Shown: one piece after another, positions 51,811 through 60,166 of the stretch
Position numbering within the stretch: the first letter of the stretch is position 1
Layout of the letters: every line of letters starts with the position of its first letter
NCBI RefSeq assembly: GCF_039852015.1
Contig: NZ_CP156626.1
Span: 1,894,249-1,958,248 of the forward strand
DNA from: Robbsia sp. KACC 23696
GTDB lineage: Bacteria; Pseudomonadota; Gammaproteobacteria; Burkholderiales; Burkholderiaceae
Direction: 5' to 3'
Length of the DNA stretch: 64,000 nt
Translations under genes and position numbers: made by a program
Notes under the pieces: model-generated
What the model was told of the DNA's origin: nothing
Seen by the model: only the letters and a program-made list of their open reading frames with translations
Database searches by the model: none

Positions 51811-53073
51811 ATGACGCATCCCACCGATACGCCGGCGACGCCTGCGCCGTCGCCGCCGCCCCTCGGCGCGGATACCCGTCCACTATGGCGTCATGCGTCG
51901 TTGACGCGCTTCCTGATAGGGCGCGTCGGCTCGATCGTTGCCCAACAGATGCTGCTGCTCGCCATCAGTTGGCATATGTACGACCTGACGTCGAGTACCT
52001 GGGATTTGGGCCTGGTCGGTCTCTGCCAGTTTCTTCCCGGGCTCGCGACGACCTTGCTTGCCGGTCACTGCGCCGATCGCATGCATCGCGGCCGCCTGGT
52101 AGCAATCTGCCTCGTGGCGCAGGCACTGACCGCGACGCTGCTGGCGACGACAACGGCCATGCATATGGTGTCGCGCGACAGCTTGTTATTGCTCTCGCTG
52201 ATGCTCGGTGCGATTCGGCCCTTCCAGATGTCGGGACAGCAGTCCTTGCTGCCGATGTTGGTGCCTCCTGCCTTACTGGCACGGTCGATGGCATTGAGCA
52301 CGATGGTGCAGCAGGTCTCCGTCATCGCCGGCCCTGCCTTGGGCGGCCTGTTGTTCGCCATCGGCGTCAACGCCGTGTACCTGACCTGTATCGTTTCGTT
52401 CAGCGTGAGCGCGGTCCTTTACGCGACGGTGCGCTACGACTATGTGCCGCCCGCACGCGAGCCGGTGACAGCGAAGACCTTGCTGGCCGGCCTGCATTTC
52501 GTCGGGACGCATCCGCTGTTGCTCGGCGGCATATCGCTCGACTTGTTCGCGGTTTTGTTTGGCGGCGCGACCGCGCTGCTGCCCGTGTACGCGAAAGAAA
52601 TTCTGCACGTCGGTCCGCAAGGACTTGGCCTGCTACGCTCCGCGCCGGCCGTGGGGGCGTTGTGCGTCGGCTTTCTTCTCTCGCGGCGCGCGATCAGTCG
52701 TGGCGTCGGAAAAAAGCTGCTGATCGCGGTGGCGGTCTATGGACTGTGCATCATCGCGTTCGGACTCTCGCGGTGGTTCCCGGTCTCCTTGATTCTGCTG
52801 GCGATCGCCGGCGGCGCGGACACCATCAGCGTGATCGTCCGCCAAACCTTGATTCAACTCGAAACGCCGAATGCGATGCGCGGGCGCGTGGCAGCGGTGA
52901 ATACCCTGTTTATCGGGGCGAGCAACCAGCTCGGCGAATTCGAATCCGGACTGACCGCAACGGCATTCGGTGTGGTGGGATCGGTCGTCGCCGGCGGCTG
53001 CGCCACCGTCCTGATCGCCGTGACGTGGAGCCGCCTGTTCAAGCCGCTCGCACGACGTGAAACCTTGCAGTAA
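51811..53073 (+). CDS. MFS transporter, DHA3/EntS-like
   Basis: A 420-residue, 12-TM protein. Helix 1-2 LIGRVGSIVAQQMLLLAISW, then DLTSSTWDLGLVGLCQFLPG and motif-A-like GHCADRMHRGRLVAIC, resemble the DHA3 group of exporters (EntS, macrolide exporters). The ribosome site is weak. It lies 22 bp after the ACS carrier, so the pair may provide uptake and export of substrate or intermediates. Confidence 0.87.
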   Translation: MTHPTDTPATPAPSPPPLGADTRPLWRHASLTRFLIGRVGSIVAQQMLLLAISWHMYDLTSSTWDLGLVGLCQFLPGLATTLLAGHCADRMHRGRLVAICLVAQALTATLLATTTAMHMVSRDSLLLLSLMLGAIRPFQMSGQQSLLPMLVPPALLARSMALSTMVQQVSVIAGPALGGLLFAIGVNAVYLTCIVSFSVSAVLYATVRYDYVPPAREPVTAKTLLAGLHFVGTHPLLLGGISLDLFAVLFGGATALLPVYAKEILHVGPQGLGLLRSAPAVGALCVGFLLSRRAISRGVGKKLLIAVAVYGLCIIAFGLSRWFPVSLILLAIAGGADTISVIVRQTLIQLETPNAMRGRVAAVNTLFIGASNQLGEFESGLTATAFGVVGSVVAGGCATVLIAVTWSRLFKPLARRETLQ

Positions 53074-53174
53074 GACGGCTGGCAATCTATGCCAGCGGCG
53101 GCTTCCTTGGCGCCTTGTCTGAAGCGGTAGCGCCAGCCGCTCGCGGCGTCGATTGACGCCCGATCTTGCAGAGA

Positions 53175-53200
53175 CGACGCGCCCAGAGGAGGGCGCGTCG
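53175..53200. terminator. GC-rich hairpin between convergent genes
   Basis: CGACGCGCCC (53175-53184) and GGGCGCGTCG (53191-53200) are perfect 10-bp arms with loop AGAGGA, between the MFS gene (ends 53073) and the convergent Pht5-like gene (ends 53212). No good U-run follows on either strand, so termination may be weak or factor-assisted. The rest of the 138-bp gap shows nothing else. Confidence 0.5.
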
Positions 53201-53211
53201 AAGAACAGACG

Positions 53212-54090
53212 TCAGCCGAGGTTGGCTGTCACGTCGTCGAACAATTCATCCACCGACAGGCGCCGCGGAATGATCTTTTGATCGAGCGCCCAATCGATCG
53301 CCGTTTGCAGCCCCTTGCGATTGGCCTCCAAACCCAGCGGCGGATAGACCTTCGGCGTGCCGCCCTCGGTCAAGGCGCGGCTTTCGGCAATCATCCGATA
53401 GATTTCCCGAACGGCTTCCGGATTGTTTTTCGAGACGTCCTGGTGGACGACGAACATATGGTTGATCGGCACGAAACCCGAACGTTCATACCACGCCTTT
53501 GCCGCGTTTTGCGCATCGGGCACCAAGGTGTGGACTCGCGGGTCCTTCGGCATATCTTCGCCGAGTAGCGCCGCATCGATCTGGCCGTCCAGCAGCATCT
53601 GCGGAATGTTGGATCCGCTCGGCAGGCGCACGCAGTTCGACGGATCCTCATATTCGGCCAAGTGACCATCGCCCAGCGTCATCCAGGTGACCTTATCCAG
53701 ATCGACGCCGTATTCATGGCGCAGTACGCCACGAATCCAAAGACCGGTGGTTTGCGCATACGTCCGCACGCCCACTTTCTTGCCTTCGATATCCTTCGGA
53801 TCCAAATGTCCGAAGTCGATATTGAATCCCGCACAGTGGTGTTGGAACCGCCCGGAGATTGGCGCCGGGAGCAACACATAGGGCTTGCCGTAAGCCTTGG
53901 CTTGCAAATAGGTCACGATGGCCAGTTCGCCGGCATCGAACTTGTTTTCGCGCACCATGGCCTTGAAACCATTATGCGCAGGGACCGGACCACAATAATC
54001 GAGCGTGACGATGTCCGAGGTCACGCGTCCATCCTTCATCGCCTTGGTCACCGCATAGTCGGCCAGATTGGTGCGCAGAGTCAGCGCCAT
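53212..54090 (-). CDS. Pht5-family decarboxylase-like/solute-binding-fold protein, copy 2
   Basis: A 292-residue protein from ATG 54090 (AAGGAGACGTCC upstream). No signal peptide follows this start, and the upstream extension to 54213 is not signal-like. It shares with copy 1 at 44992 the pattern FKAMVRENKFDAGELAIVTY, AKAYGKPYVLLPAPISGRFQ with HH, and DIEGKKVGVRTYAQTTGLWI. It ends IIPRRLSVDELFDD, also as in copy 1. A cytosolic decarboxylase is likelier than a transporter subunit. A dyad related to that upstream of copy 1 lies 116 bp before its start. Confidence 0.8.
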   Translation of the reverse strand: MALTLRTNLADYAVTKAMKDGRVTSDIVTLDYCGPVPAHNGFKAMVRENKFDAGELAIVTYLQAKAYGKPYVLLPAPISGRFQHHCAGFNIDFGHLDPKDIEGKKVGVRTYAQTTGLWIRGVLRHEYGVDLDKVTWMTLGDGHLAEYEDPSNCVRLPSGSNIPQMLLDGQIDAALLGEDMPKDPRVHTLVPDAQNAAKAWYERSGFVPINHMFVVHQDVSKNNPEAVREIYRMIAESRALTEGGTPKVYPPLGLEANRKGLQTAIDWALDQKIIPRRLSVDELFDDVTANLG

Positions 54091-54205
54091 GGACGTCTCC
54101 TTTTTTTGTTTGCTTGAATCGCTGTCGATCGAAATGGGCGGAACGCCGCATTTCGATGTTGCCAGCGCGGGCAGCAGGCGTCGATTGACTAATCTCGCAC
54201 GCGTG

Positions 54206-54340
54206 TTAACCAAATGGTAAAGCGTCCGCGCATGGCCTTACGGACCCAGCGATAAATCGTCCACATTCGAAACGATTATCGCGTCGCTGTCCATTCACGT
54301 ATAGCCGTATAAACGCAGACCGATTTAACCACTCCGTCAA
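54206..54340. promoter_or_regulatory. Two TTAACC-type dyads in the divergent Pht5-copy2/porin gap
   Basis: TTAACC-AAAT-GGTAAA (54206-54221) and TTAACC-ACTC-CGTCAA (54325-54340) lie in the 386-bp gap between the leftward Pht5-like gene and the rightward porin gene. The first has two and the second two mismatches to TTAACC-N4-GGTTAA. The right part of the gap also holds a short inverted repeat CGACATCATG/CATGATGTCG (54423-54432 and 54452-54461). No small gene is evident. Confidence 0.45.
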
Positions 54341-54476
54341 GATGCTCGCTGTTTTTCTCAATCAACGTACACCCATGCCCTGGCAATATTTCGGAACATT
54401 ACAAAAACAGGAGACGAAACGATCGACATCATGGCGCGCCGCATTGGCGCTTCATGATGTCGATCGTGAAGGATAT

Positions 54477-55628
54477 ATGGAGACAAGCACGAAGGTGAAA
54501 TACCGGTCCGCGATGCGCGCGCTGTCCGCGACGTGCGCAACCTACGTGGTAGCGTCGACGATCAGTATCGCGCCCGCATGGGGGCAGGAGTCCGGCACCA
54601 GTTCGGTCACGTTATATGGCTCGATCGATCAGGGCATCGAGTTTCTGAACCGGCAACAGGTGGGCAAGACAAGCACCAGCGGCTTGCGCATCGGATCCGG
54701 TACCGCAACCTCGTATTTCGGTTTTCGCGGCGTGGAAGATCTTGGCGGCGGATTGTCGACGATATGGAATCTGGAAGGGGGCTTTTCGCCGAACGCCGGA
54801 ACGTCCAGCCAAGGCGGACGCTTGTTCGGTCGGCAGTCCTATGTCGGCCTATCAGGCCACTTCGGCCGCGTCACCATCGGTCGTCAATATACGATGCGTT
54901 TCTTTGCCACGCAGATGGTGAACCCCTTCGGTACCGGCGCGCAAGGTTTGACCACACTCGATAACGGCATCGCCAATGCACGGGCCGATAATTCGATCAG
55001 CTATCGCTTCAACCTCGGCGACCTCGAAGGCGGCGTCAATTGGAGTTTTGGTCGAGACGCCGTCAATGGCAACAGTGCGCCGGCGACGAACTGTCCGGGC
55101 AACGGCGGATGGTCGAAGGAATGCCGCGAGTGGTCGGGCATGCTGAAGTACGATCGTCGGTCATGGGGGCTGGCAACCGCGTACGAACGTCAATACGGGG
55201 GCACCGCCGCGACATGGGGCGGCCTGACGAACCCGAACCTGACCGATAGCCGCATCATTCTCGGCGGCTATGTCCGCATCTCGAAAGCGAAAGTGGGGGT
55301 CGGCTGGATTCGCCGCGACGATCAAGGTATCGCGACGCCCAAGAGCAATTTGATGTGGGTGACCGCGACGGTCCCGATCACGCCAAGTGTCTCGTTCGAC
55401 AGCATGCTGGCACAGCTGCGCTACGATCACTCGCCGAACAAAGCGACGGTCGTCGTCCTGCGCGGCACCTATGCGTTCTCGAAACGCACTATCGTGTACA
55501 TCACCGCCGACCATATCAATAACGCCGGACAACTTGCCCTCGCTGCCACGACCTTGATGCCCGTCGTCACGCCGTCGGCGGGAGGCGCGCAACTGTCGGT
55601 GATCGCCGGCGTTCGACACCGCTTCTAA
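54477..55628 (+). CDS. General porin, Burkholderia type, second
   Basis: A 383-residue porin from ATG 54477 with AAGGA just upstream; the in-frame start at 54342 gives no signal sequence. The signal covers about 38 residues and ends near APAWG. The mature part has SSVTLYGSIDQGIEFLNRQQ, TSYFGFRGVEDLGGGLSTIW, LEGGF and GRVTIGRQYTMRFFATQ, and ends in IAGVRHRF with a terminal Phe. Divergent from the Pht5-like gene and behind two dyads, it may admit the substrate of this cluster. Confidence 0.93.
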   Translation: METSTKVKYRSAMRALSATCATYVVASTISIAPAWGQESGTSSVTLYGSIDQGIEFLNRQQVGKTSTSGLRIGSGTATSYFGFRGVEDLGGGLSTIWNLEGGFSPNAGTSSQGGRLFGRQSYVGLSGHFGRVTIGRQYTMRFFATQMVNPFGTGAQGLTTLDNGIANARADNSISYRFNLGDLEGGVNWSFGRDAVNGNSAPATNCPGNGGWSKECREWSGMLKYDRRSWGLATAYERQYGGTAATWGGLTNPNLTDSRIILGGYVRISKAKVGVGWIRRDDQGIATPKSNLMWVTATVPITPSVSFDSMLAQLRYDHSPNKATVVVLRGTYAFSKRTIVYITADHINNAGQLALAATTLMPVVTPSAGGAQLSVIAGVRHRF

Positions 55629-55694
55629 CGGCGAGCGCATCGCGGATGCGGCAACGCGATGCATCGGGGCGTTCGAGGGAAAACCTCACTAGAT

Positions 55695-55744
55695 GAAACG
55701 GCCCGTCCCACTATAATTTCGAGACGGGCGTCGCCGTCCGTTTC
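55695..55744. terminator. Imperfect hairpin between convergent genes
   Basis: GAAACGGCCCGTC pairs with GACGGGC and, after an 8-nt bulge, CCGTTTC (55738-55744), enclosing a loop with ACTATAATTT. It lies between the end of the porin gene (55628) and the convergent solute-binding-protein gene (55755). There is no clean U-run, so a terminator is likely but not certain. Confidence 0.4.
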
Positions 55745-55754
55745 GAGATGTCGC

Positions 55755-56789
55755 TCAGCCTAGCTGGCGCGCCGCGGCCTGCGCGGCCGACATATCCGCG
55801 GTATCGGCGAAGGGCAGCATGGTCGCCATATGTCTCTGATCGATGAACATGCGCTGCAGGTAGGCGATATTTTCCTGCGTGAGTGTCAGGTCCTTGTCGT
55901 AAGGGCGGGCGGTTTGATAGAAATGCCAGATCGCCTGCGCGGATCGGCTATCGAACCGATGCTGCGCCCGCTTTCGCGCGGCAAAGAAAGCGTCGTGCAT
56001 CACATAGTCGTATAGCGCGCCGTAGGCCGCCATGAGCGGTATCAGACGTGACTGCTGCTGTTCGATGATGGCATTGGCCGCATACGCGGTTTGGAAGATG
56101 CAGTCGGGCAGGGCCTGCCACATCGCCGCCGCGTCGATCGCTATCGGACCGTCCGCTCGGTTCAGATGCGAAATGCTCGCGCAACACGCATCGGCCTCTC
56201 CGCGCGCGACCGCTGCATAGCAATGGTCGTTGCTCCCCTTGTCGACGAAATGGATCCGTCCAGCGTCGATACCTTTTACTTTCAGCAGCTGCAACATCAA
56301 TGTGTGCAATAGTCCCTCCGGCGGCCCGACAGCCACCGTCTTTCCCTCCAGATCATCGAGCGTGCCGACCGTGTCGCGATTGGCAAACACCGTCAGCGCA
56401 ATCTTTCGCATCCCGGCGCCGATGACTTTGACCTTTGCCCCCTGCGCGATTCGCGGCAATACCATGTTGTATCCGGAGACCATGCAGACATCGGCGGCCC
56501 CCTGTGCGATGGCGTCGAACGGACCCGCAACGCCATCGACATCGACCATCACCGCGTCGACTCCGAAGCGCTGCAGAAAACCTTGCTCGCGCATCAGGGC
56601 CGTCAATGTGGCGTTTTCCAAGCCCGGGTTGCTGACCACGCGTAGCGGCGCGTCCGCCCGGATGATCGATGGAAAGGACAAGGTGCCCGTGCTCAACCCG
56701 AAGGCGAGCAAGCCGCCTTGTCGGATAAAGCGACGGCGCGCCGTCGAAGGCGCGGCAGCGTGAACGGGTATGGCGTTCTGTCGTGTCAT
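55755..56789 (-). CDS. Tat-exported NMT1/THI5-like substrate-binding protein
   Basis: A 344-residue protein starting at ATG 56789 (GAGGGGATC upstream). TARRRFIRQGGLLAFGLSTG is a twin-arginine signal. The mature protein PLRVVSNPGLENATLTALMR, FDAIAQGAADVCMVSGYNMV, LEGKTVAVGPPEGLLHTLML matches SsuA/NMT1-type binding proteins for aromatic sulfonates, nitrate-like or heteroaromatic solutes. No ABC permease or ATPase is adjacent. It is divergent from the LysR gene at 56910 with a TTAAC-type dyad between them. Confidence 0.85.
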   Translation of the reverse strand: MTRQNAIPVHAAAPSTARRRFIRQGGLLAFGLSTGTLSFPSIIRADAPLRVVSNPGLENATLTALMREQGFLQRFGVDAVMVDVDGVAGPFDAIAQGAADVCMVSGYNMVLPRIAQGAKVKVIGAGMRKIALTVFANRDTVGTLDDLEGKTVAVGPPEGLLHTLMLQLLKVKGIDAGRIHFVDKGSNDHCYAAVARGEADACCASISHLNRADGPIAIDAAAMWQALPDCIFQTAYAANAIIEQQQSRLIPLMAAYGALYDYVMHDAFFAARKRAQHRFDSRSAQAIWHFYQTARPYDKDLTLTQENIAYLQRMFIDQRHMATMLPFADTADMSAAQAAARQLG

Positions 56790-56868
56790 CGACGGATCCC
56801 CTCAGTGTAAGAGCGGGTATGTTGCCCGCGCGCCATGCCGCAGTCGATGGAGTAAAATCGGCTCGGAC

Positions 56869-56884
56869 TTAACGAGATGGTCAA
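56869..56884. promoter_or_regulatory. TTAACG-N4-GGTCAA dyad in the divergent LysR/binding-protein gap
   Basis: TTAACG-AGAT-GGTCAA differs at two positions from the TTAACC-N4-GGTTAA core at 44814. It lies 80 bp upstream of the binding-protein start and 25 bp before the LysR GTG at 56910, so binding would repress the LysR gene itself, consistent with autoregulation. Confidence 0.45.
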
Positions 56885-56909
56885 TGGCCCTCCGTAAAAG
56901 GAAAACCCT

Positions 56910-57881
56910 GTGTCGGAACTCGACTGGTACCTGCAAATCAATCTGAAGGCGCGGCATCTGCGACTTCTGGTGACGATCGATACATATCGCAATCTGACCC
57001 AAGTGGCGGACGTCACCCATGTCACGGTGCCGGCCGTATCGAAGTCTCTGGCGGAACTCGAGAAGGGCCTGGGCCTGACGCTGTTTGCCCGTACCGCGCA
57101 GGGATTGGTGCCCACGCCCTATGGCGACTGCCTGATTCGCCATGCACGTTCGATGCTGACAATCCTGCATCAAGCGCGCGACGAACTGAAAGCCCTAAGT
57201 TCGGGCACCGAGGGCAAGGTGCATATCGGCATGTTGCCGGCGTCGGCATCGGTATTGTTACCCCAAGCGCTAAGCTTGCTGAAACAACGCTCGCCCGGCA
57301 CCAATGTCTCCGTGATGGAAGGGACGACGGCCACGCTACTGCCCGATCTCTGGCAGGGTCGCCTCGACCTCGTGGTCGGGCGGTTGCCACCACCCGATAC
57401 GCTCGGCAGCTTCGACGAAAAGGAGTTGCTGGAGGACCCCTTGGTTCTCGTGACCGGTCGCCATCACCCGTTGGCGCGCAAGAAAACATTGCAGTGGTCC
57501 GATCTGCGGCCCTACCCATGGATCCTGCCGCCGCCGGGCTCGATTCTGCGCGATCCACTGGAACGTGCGCTGCAAGCGCACGATGTCCCGCTGACGAACA
57601 ACTATATCGAGACGTTGTCGAGCCATGTCTCCCGCGCCCAACTGCAGGTCTCCGACTTTATCGCGGTCATGGCGGGCACGCCGGCGAACGACACGATGCA
57701 ACCGTTGCATACCTTGCCGTTGAGCCTTCCGCGCTTGCTGCGTCCCGCAGGCGTGTTATGGAATCGCAATCGCCGCCTCACGCCAAGCGCGCAGTTGATG
57801 ATGACGTGCCTCGAGGAAACCGCGCGAGAATTGGCGGTCACGCTCGGGCGTTCCGACAAGCCGGCCGACAAGACACGCTAA
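56910..57881 (+). CDS. LysR-family regulator, candidate master regulator of the 45-64 kb clusters
   Basis: A 323-residue protein with a GTG start at 56910 after AAAAGGAAAACCCT. The wHTH is LKARHLRLLVTIDTYRNLTQ, THVTVPAVSKSLAELEKGLG of the GbpR/PcaQ-like subgroup; the effector domain includes VHIGMLPASASVLLPQALSL. It is flanked by a binding-protein gene (divergent) and the TctC-amidohydrolase-TctA operon (downstream). Its own promoter and several of these units carry TTAACC-type dyads, making it the best candidate regulator. The effector is unknown. Confidence 0.92.
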   Translation: MSELDWYLQINLKARHLRLLVTIDTYRNLTQVADVTHVTVPAVSKSLAELEKGLGLTLFARTAQGLVPTPYGDCLIRHARSMLTILHQARDELKALSSGTEGKVHIGMLPASASVLLPQALSLLKQRSPGTNVSVMEGTTATLLPDLWQGRLDLVVGRLPPPDTLGSFDEKELLEDPLVLVTGRHHPLARKKTLQWSDLRPYPWILPPPGSILRDPLERALQAHDVPLTNNYIETLSSHVSRAQLQVSDFIAVMAGTPANDTMQPLHTLPLSLPRLLRPAGVLWNRNRRLTPSAQLMMTCLEETARELAVTLGRSDKPADKTR

Positions 57882-57966
57882 GCGCCGAACATGCGTCTAC
57901 CCACACGCTAGCATGCGGGGTGGGGCGCATGTGCGTCGCCATCGTTTTACCGTTATCCCTCCTTTC

Positions 57967-57982
57967 TTAACCTTTCCCTCAA
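57967..57982. promoter_or_regulatory. Degenerate TTAACC-type site upstream of the TTT operon
   Basis: TTAACC-TTTC-CCTCAA keeps the left half site perfectly and three of six bases on the right. It lies 188 bp before the TctC-like start at 58170 in a 288-bp gap that otherwise shows no gene or clear terminator. By itself it is weak; its value is as one more copy of the dyads found at 44814, 54206, 54325 and 56869. Confidence 0.3.
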
Positions 57983-58169
57983 CACGAGCGTCGATTTTCT
58001 CAATTGACCCGTCGCTGCTCGCTGTCAAAATATCCTTGCGTTCCATTTATCGTTGCGCGATACGCGACGATGCGATGGGCGACGACATCGCTCCCAGTCC
58101 GCAGGCAAAGACATCACCTCGGGCGTGCAATGGGTGACGAAAAACAAGAAGGTGGAGACAAGGAAGGAC

Positions 58170-59210
58170 ATGACTTATCGCAGCGCGTTCAGCGCCTGCG
58201 CGATGCTGCTCGCGCTCGCGACGACAGCCATCGCCAGACCCGCCCACAGCCAGTCGGTCGAACAGTTCTATCACGGTAAAACGATCACGGTGGTCGTCAG
58301 CGCCGATGCCGGCACCCCCACCGATATCGTCGCACGTCAGTTCGCGCGTTTCTTCGTCAAGTATATGCCGGGCCATCCGCAGGCGATCGTGATGAATATC
58401 ATCGGCGCAGGGGGCATGGTCGCCGCGGCATCGCTTGAAAATTCGCAGCCGGACGACGGCAGCGTGATCGGCTTTCTCCAGCGCAACAATCTATACATTC
58501 CGCTGATCGATCCGCGGCAGAACCGATTCGATCCGCGCAAGGTGCAATGGCTCGGCAGCCTCAACAAGGTCGACTATTGTCTGGTCGCCATGACGCGAAC
58601 GGGCATCACCAACGCCGACGATCTTTTCAAGAAACGTCTGTATATCGGTGCGACGGGATTCTCGAATGAAGATCGCACGCTGCCGGCACTGCTGAATCAA
58701 TACGTCGGAACGAAAATGCGCGTGGTGCCGGGCTACACCGGACGCGGCGAAGTCTACCTGGCAATGCAGCGCGGCGAGATCGATGGCTGGGCCTCCACCG
58801 CGGATGGCCTCCAGCAAGGCGAGCCGGTCCGCATGCTGGCCGACGGCAAGATGAAGGTGCTGTTGCATCTGGGATGGAAAGACATGGCGGGATTCCCTGG
58901 CGTGCCGAACCTCGGCACCTATGTGAAAGACCCTGCAATCAAGGCGCTATTCGATCTCTTTTTGCTTCCCTTCGATGCAGGACGTCCGATCGCCGTCCCG
59001 GCCGGCGTGCCGCAAGACCGGATGAACGCGCTTCGCACGGCGTTCGCAAAAACCATTGCCGACCCTGAATTCAAGGAGGCGATGAAGGATCAAGGTTATC
59101 CGATCGACCCTATCGACGGAACTGCGGTGCAGGGAATCGTCAGCACCTTGTATGCGACGCCGAAGCCGCAACTCGATAGCGTGCGAAAGCTCATCTACAA
59201 CCCGACATGA
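58170..59210 (+). CDS. TctC/Bug-family solute-binding protein of a tripartite tricarboxylate transporter
   Basis: A 346-residue periplasmic binding protein from ATG 58170 (AAGGAAGGAC). A Sec signal, SAFSACAMLLALATTAIARP, ends near AHSQS. The start of the mature protein, VEQFYHGKTITVVVSADAGT and MNIIGAGGMVAAASL, is diagnostic for the Bug/TctC family, and GEVYLAMQRGEIDGWAST is also typical. It delivers a carboxylate to the TctA-type permease two genes downstream. The longer ORF start at 58053 is not used. Confidence 0.9.
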   Translation: MTYRSAFSACAMLLALATTAIARPAHSQSVEQFYHGKTITVVVSADAGTPTDIVARQFARFFVKYMPGHPQAIVMNIIGAGGMVAAASLENSQPDDGSVIGFLQRNNLYIPLIDPRQNRFDPRKVQWLGSLNKVDYCLVAMTRTGITNADDLFKKRLYIGATGFSNEDRTLPALLNQYVGTKMRVVPGYTGRGEVYLAMQRGEIDGWASTADGLQQGEPVRMLADGKMKVLLHLGWKDMAGFPGVPNLGTYVKDPAIKALFDLFLLPFDAGRPIAVPAGVPQDRMNALRTAFAKTIADPEFKEAMKDQGYPIDPIDGTAVQGIVSTLYATPKPQLDSVRKLIYNPT

Positions 59211-59238
59211 TTCACGCTCTTCAGGAGATCCTTGCGCT

Positions 59239-60099
59239 ATGAAACCCGAAATCATCGATATCCATCCGCATATCATTTCGACGGACAGCACCCGTTATCC
59301 GATTGCGCCGCAGCACGGCCATCGCTCCAATTGGTCGGCCACGCGACCGGTCACGTTCGAGCAACTGATCGCGGAGATGGACGAGTCGGGCGTCTCCAAG
59401 GCCGCGATAGTCCATTCGTCGACCACGTATGGTCACAATAACGCTTACGTTGCCGATTGCGTCGCCGCACAGCCAACGCGTTTCACCGGCGTCTACTCCT
59501 TCGATCTGCTTGCGCCGGACGCGCTATCGACGTTCGATCATTGGCTGGCTCGCGGGATGGGGGGCATCCGGCTCTTTACCGGCGGCGCCACGCATCAGAG
59601 CGATGGACGTTGGCTGGTAGACCCCGCGACATTCCCGATCTGGGAGCGCTGCGCCGAACTCGGCATGACGATGGTCGTCCAGACTACGCTTGACGGATTG
59701 TCGATGGTCGTCGAGCTTGCGCAGCGCTTCCCAACGGTCAAGATCGCGGTGGATCATTGCGCGCGCCCGGTGCTCGACGGCGGCCCGCCTTACACGCAGT
59801 CGTCCGCCTTGTTCGACCTCGCGCGCTTCTCGAATATCTATCTGAAAATCACGCCTCGCACATTCGATCTGGCGCAAACCGCGCCGGGTGGCGCCGAAGC
59901 GTTCTTTCCATTCCTCGTCAACGTGTTCGGCGCCGATCATCTCGCGTTCGGCTCGAACTATCCGGCGTCGGCAGGGCCGTTGAAAAAGCTGATCGAGCAG
60001 GGGCATGCCTGCTTCGCGCGGTTGAGCGACGAAGAACGCGCCTGGGTGTGGGGCAGGACCGCGCAAAAACTGTATCCCGCGCTCGCCGACCCGGCCTAA
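59239..60099 (+). CDS. Amidohydrolase (COG3618-type), copy 2
   Basis: A 286-residue paralogue of the enzyme at 47048, from ATG 59239 (TCAGGAGATC upstream). Shared blocks are IIDIHPHIISTDSTRYPIAP, KAAIVHSSTTYGHNNAYVAD, GIRLFTGGA, IYLKITPRTF and LAFGSNYPASAGPLKKLI, with Asn again in place of the strand-8 Asp. It is embedded between the TctC-like and TctA-type genes, so it probably acts on the imported carboxylate or its lactone. Its pairing with a transporter in each cluster suggests the same reaction on similar molecules. Confidence 0.86.
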   Translation: MKPEIIDIHPHIISTDSTRYPIAPQHGHRSNWSATRPVTFEQLIAEMDESGVSKAAIVHSSTTYGHNNAYVADCVAAQPTRFTGVYSFDLLAPDALSTFDHWLARGMGGIRLFTGGATHQSDGRWLVDPATFPIWERCAELGMTMVVQTTLDGLSMVVELAQRFPTVKIAVDHCARPVLDGGPPYTQSSALFDLARFSNIYLKITPRTFDLAQTAPGGAEAFFPFLVNVFGADHLAFGSNYPASAGPLKKLIEQGHACFARLSDEERAWVWGRTAQKLYPALADPA

Positions 60100-60166
60100 G
60101 CGCGCGGCACCGCAGGCGCCGGGCATCGCCTGCCTGCGGCCCCTGTTTGCTCATCAGGATGACTCA

